From Flaccisagitta enflata (lineage: Eukaryota > Chaetognatha > Sagittoidea > Aphragmophora): DNA of 64,000 nucleotides. The position numbers were made by a program, and so were the translations under genes. Every line of letters starts with the position of its first letter. The first letter of the stretch is position 1. Below the pieces are notes generated by a model that was given only the letters and a program-made list of their open reading frames with translations, had not been told where the DNA came from and did not search any database. This document shows, in pieces, positions 60,890 to 64,000 of the stretch. The stretch lies in NCBI GenBank assembly GCA_965153355.1, contig OZ231128.1, positions 42,656,001 to 42,720,000 on the forward strand, given 5' to 3'.

Positions 60890-61133
60890 TTTGACTCTTG
60901 AAATTTGGTCTTCGTTTGCACCTCGACTAACCCGACCGACCGATCAAACGACTGACGGACACAGCAAGTCATAGAGGTGCTTTGTCGCACCTAAAAAAGA
61001 CGACAAAACTGGCCGTTAGGTGCATTTTAAATGTTTGCGTGACCGTCTGACCGACCAACCACCCGATCAACCGACCAACCGACCAAACGACGGGCGGACA
61101 TGACCTCCTACAGAAGTGCGAGGACACACTTAA
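60890..61133 (+). repeat. Two further hairpin tails in tandem
   Basis: GGTGC/GCACC with CTAAAA at 60976-60996, and AAGTG/CACTT with TTAAGAA at 61114-61131. Each follows GACCGACC-type repeats. The stems differ from every other copy yet still pair. Confidence 0.7.
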
Positions 61134-61567
61134 GAATAAAGTGTTTATTTCGCTTCTCAGAACCCAGAAAGACAGTTTTATATTCTAAGCCTTAATTTTC
61201 TTCGACTACCTCGAATCACGCAATCACTTTTTTTAACGACTTAGAACTCGCCTTTGATCTCGCAAATGCAAATGGACATATTTGATACCCTCTTGAACAA
61301 ACCCGAGAGAAAGGAACCTATAGCACGGGATATAGCGTGTTCCCTTTAATATGATTTACAGGATTTGTTATGGGCGACGTGCTGTAAATTATGCAAAACT
61401 TCCATCAGTAAAACACATAATTTGTTGATCCCATTGAATCTGAAAATGCTTGTTTCTGACAAATTGACTTCGTTCAAAATTATCATTGCAAGACTCTGCA
61501 CCGACGAGAATGCCCTTCCCATTTGTCGAAGACGTCATCCTTGCTTTGGTTATACTGGTTGTTGTTT

Positions 61568-62050
<483 letters not shown>

Positions 62051-62096
62051 TTTTCTCTGCTGTTGATGTTGCTGCCTTTGTTGCATCTGACCTGTA

Positions 62097-62099
<3 letters not shown>

Positions 62100-62170
<71 letters not shown>
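62100..62170. repeat. CT microsatellite
   Basis: About 70 bp of CT. Confidence 0.97.
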
Positions 62171-62173
<3 letters not shown>

Positions 62174-63410
62174 AAACCATTCACTCAACGAAGTGTTGTT
62201 ATTGTTGTTGTTATTGACTCACCCCCGTATTCTGTCGATATCCGATTTTCTCGGACCTCTCTTTTAGTTATTCTTAACTCAGCTTCCTGTTTTCAGTATT
62301 CTCTACACGCCATGCATGACGTAAATCCCTAAAAATTTTATATGTTTTGATGATCATGAATTCAATTGAGAATTCGATCACGATTGTAAAAAGACTTATC
62401 GAGAAAACTCACAGAAGTCGGGATTTTTCTGTCTGCATAATTGCCTTTGTCCAATTTTGACTCCATTGAAAGAATTAAAAGAAACTCTACAATTTGGAAG
62501 ATTGCCAGAGATATCTTCGCTCGTCGTCCAATTCCCAAGATATTCGTCGGAGGATTTTAGGCTCAGTTTTTGTATTTGCTGAACTTAAAAGCATATGATC
62601 AGATAGATATGGGACTATAGAATATTCATTTTTGAAAACATTTTGGTTAGCGGCTGCGAAGGGCTGCTGTCCTGTAGATCATGTCCATTTGGTTATTTTG
62701 ATATTTTTTTTTGTTTCCTTATTTTAGTGTTTCCAAGCTTATTATCTTAAGCTAAAACTTTAAAATCGGTTTTCTTTTACTTCTAAATTGGTTCAAAATT
62801 TTGCTTTTACATAGACTCAGGCATTCTGAAGGATAAAAGGATTCAGAAGCCTCAAACCTTATTTCTCAGGCTCAAAGGATTTTGAGGGATTTGGAATAAT
62901 TTTAAAAGATTCTAGGAAATCCTGAAGGATTCTGAAAGAAATATTCTAGGCTTTATGTTGATCCTCTGACTTTGAATCTTTTTGACTTCAGCTGTCTTTC
63001 CACATTTTTCAGATTTCATATCTGTTCCAACATGCCTCAATCAAATCATTCAAATATTCAAGCATTATCCCAAGTTCTTTGAACAAAAAGGCTGAAAAAA
63101 CAAAATTATTTCAGATTTCATATTGATCCTCTGACTTTGAATCTTTTTAACTAGAGCTGCCTTTTCACATCTCTCAGATTTCATATATATTCTAACATGC
63201 CTCAATCAAATCATTTAGATATTCAAAACTTATCCCAGAAAAGCTGAAAAACAAGATTATATTAATGAGCAAGGCAACAAGGTATCGCTCACCATAAGCA
63301 GCCTTTTGAGCGTACGAACCGTCGTAATCTTTCCTTTATCCGTATCCCGTGACAAGATCTTTTCTCTGCTTTCCCCTTTTGGGCAGTGGCCTCGAAGGGG
63401 TCGATGACCT
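62171..63410. other. No gene seen; internal near-duplication
   Basis: TCCTCTGACTTTGAATCTTT with CATGCCTCAATCAAATCATT occurs twice (62960-63075 and 63125-63235), a tandem duplication of about 165 bp. A GGCC-type hairpin lies near 63385-63410. Confidence 0.5.
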
Positions 63411-63417
63411 ATGCCTA

Positions 63418-63849
63418 CACGCCGTATTTTTTATAAGAACACAGTTTTTTGAAATAGGCTCAGCGTTCTTATTTTAAGCCAATTTTCAGGCTCAAACGTT
63501 CTTAACTTGTTCTTATTTTTGAAGCATTAAAGATTCTTTATCATAGTTTCTAGCTGACAATTTTCAATGAAGTAGATGTTTTTTTTTCTTAGTCCATACA
63601 AAACTTTTTATATTTAAGTTTTGAAATTATAAGAAAATGTAAATGATACAGTAATTGATTGAATTGTTTAGGTTGGATGATTCTGTACAACTTTTTTCAC
63701 AGTTTCCTTAAAAATCATATCAAAGCGTACTATCAAATATATTTATACTAAAATCTGAGCCTGGGCATGTTCTAAGGATGTTCTTATTTTTTCACCAAAT
63801 CTGAGGCTGATGTTCTTATAAACAGTGTTCTTAGACAAAATACAGCGTG
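63418..63849. mobile_element. TA-flanked MITE, 432 bp
   Basis: TA (63416-63417), CACGCCGTATTTTTTATAAG on the left, CTTAGACAAAATACAGCGTG on the right, then TA (63850-63851). AAGAACA motifs recur inside, as AAGGACA does in 23409-23838. Confidence 0.78.
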
Positions 63850-63879
63850 TACACACATATGGGGAATTTTCTCCTTCTC

Positions 63880-64000
63880 CTCAAGGCCGAAATCCTGGCT
63901 TTAAGGTCAAAATCCTTGCCTGGAGGCCTATATTCCAGCCTCGAGGCCGATATCTCAGTCTAGAGATCCAAATCTCAACCAAGATGCCCAGTTCCCAGCC
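63880..64000. repeat. GCCTCGAGGC-type repeats, cut by the window end
   Basis: Units like AGGCCGAAATCCTGGCTT and CAGCCTCGAGGCC, as at 7380-8400. Confidence 0.75.

Overview
The window is nuclear DNA from an animal. Three spliced genes can be assembled exon by exon with GT-AG junctions and matching reading phases. They are a Src-family tyrosine kinase (minus strand, nine coding exons, 34402 to 21059, 578 aa), a Flattop/CFAP126 ciliary protein (plus strand, five exons, 37700 to 38972, 245 aa) and a Y-box cold-shock protein (minus strand, six exons, 55863 to 43968, 306 aa). Flattop implies a ciliated animal. The kinase has a metazoan SH3-SH2-kinase layout but carries HRDLAARN in its catalytic loop, so an early-branching animal such as a sponge is possible. 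The species cannot be fixed from the sequence.

Layout. 1-21000 holds no gene I can prove. It contains a GT minisatellite (795-1504), a TIR element (2095-2955), a head-to-head inverted pair of repeat copies (about 4520-7250 and 8790-10030), an 8-bp ACATACTT array (about 12100-13640), 10-bp arrays (13740-14560) and a perfect 32-bp TIR element (17790-18292). One possible mitochondrial-presequence exon lies at 3104-3256. 21059-34402 is the Src-type gene; its two 4-kb introns are filled with mobile elements. 34416-37630 is the spacer between the divergent Src and Flattop genes. 39000-43960 is repeat-rich with one orphan exon-like stretch (41953-42128). 43968-55863 is the Y-box gene, with a 57-unit minisatellite in intron 1 and a foldback element in intron 5. 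56111-56725, just upstream of the Y-box start, is a telomere-like array between inverted repeats. 57300-64000 has no proven gene and is dominated by microsatellites and repeat tails.

The repeats are the most unusual part. At least four families of short non-autonomous elements are visible. One family ends in GACGGACAAAGCCTCTTATAG, then a short hairpin, then CTAAAA; its stem sequence changes between copies while pairing is kept. Two insertions can be proven because a second copy of the host repeat at 40372-41620 preserves the empty sites: a TA-duplicating element (31027-31370) and an element with a TGACG duplication (29241-29823).

Functionally the three genes are independent: a membrane-anchored signalling kinase, a basal-body/axoneme protein and an RNA/DNA-binding regulator of mRNA. 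Nothing in the sequence suggests that they act together.
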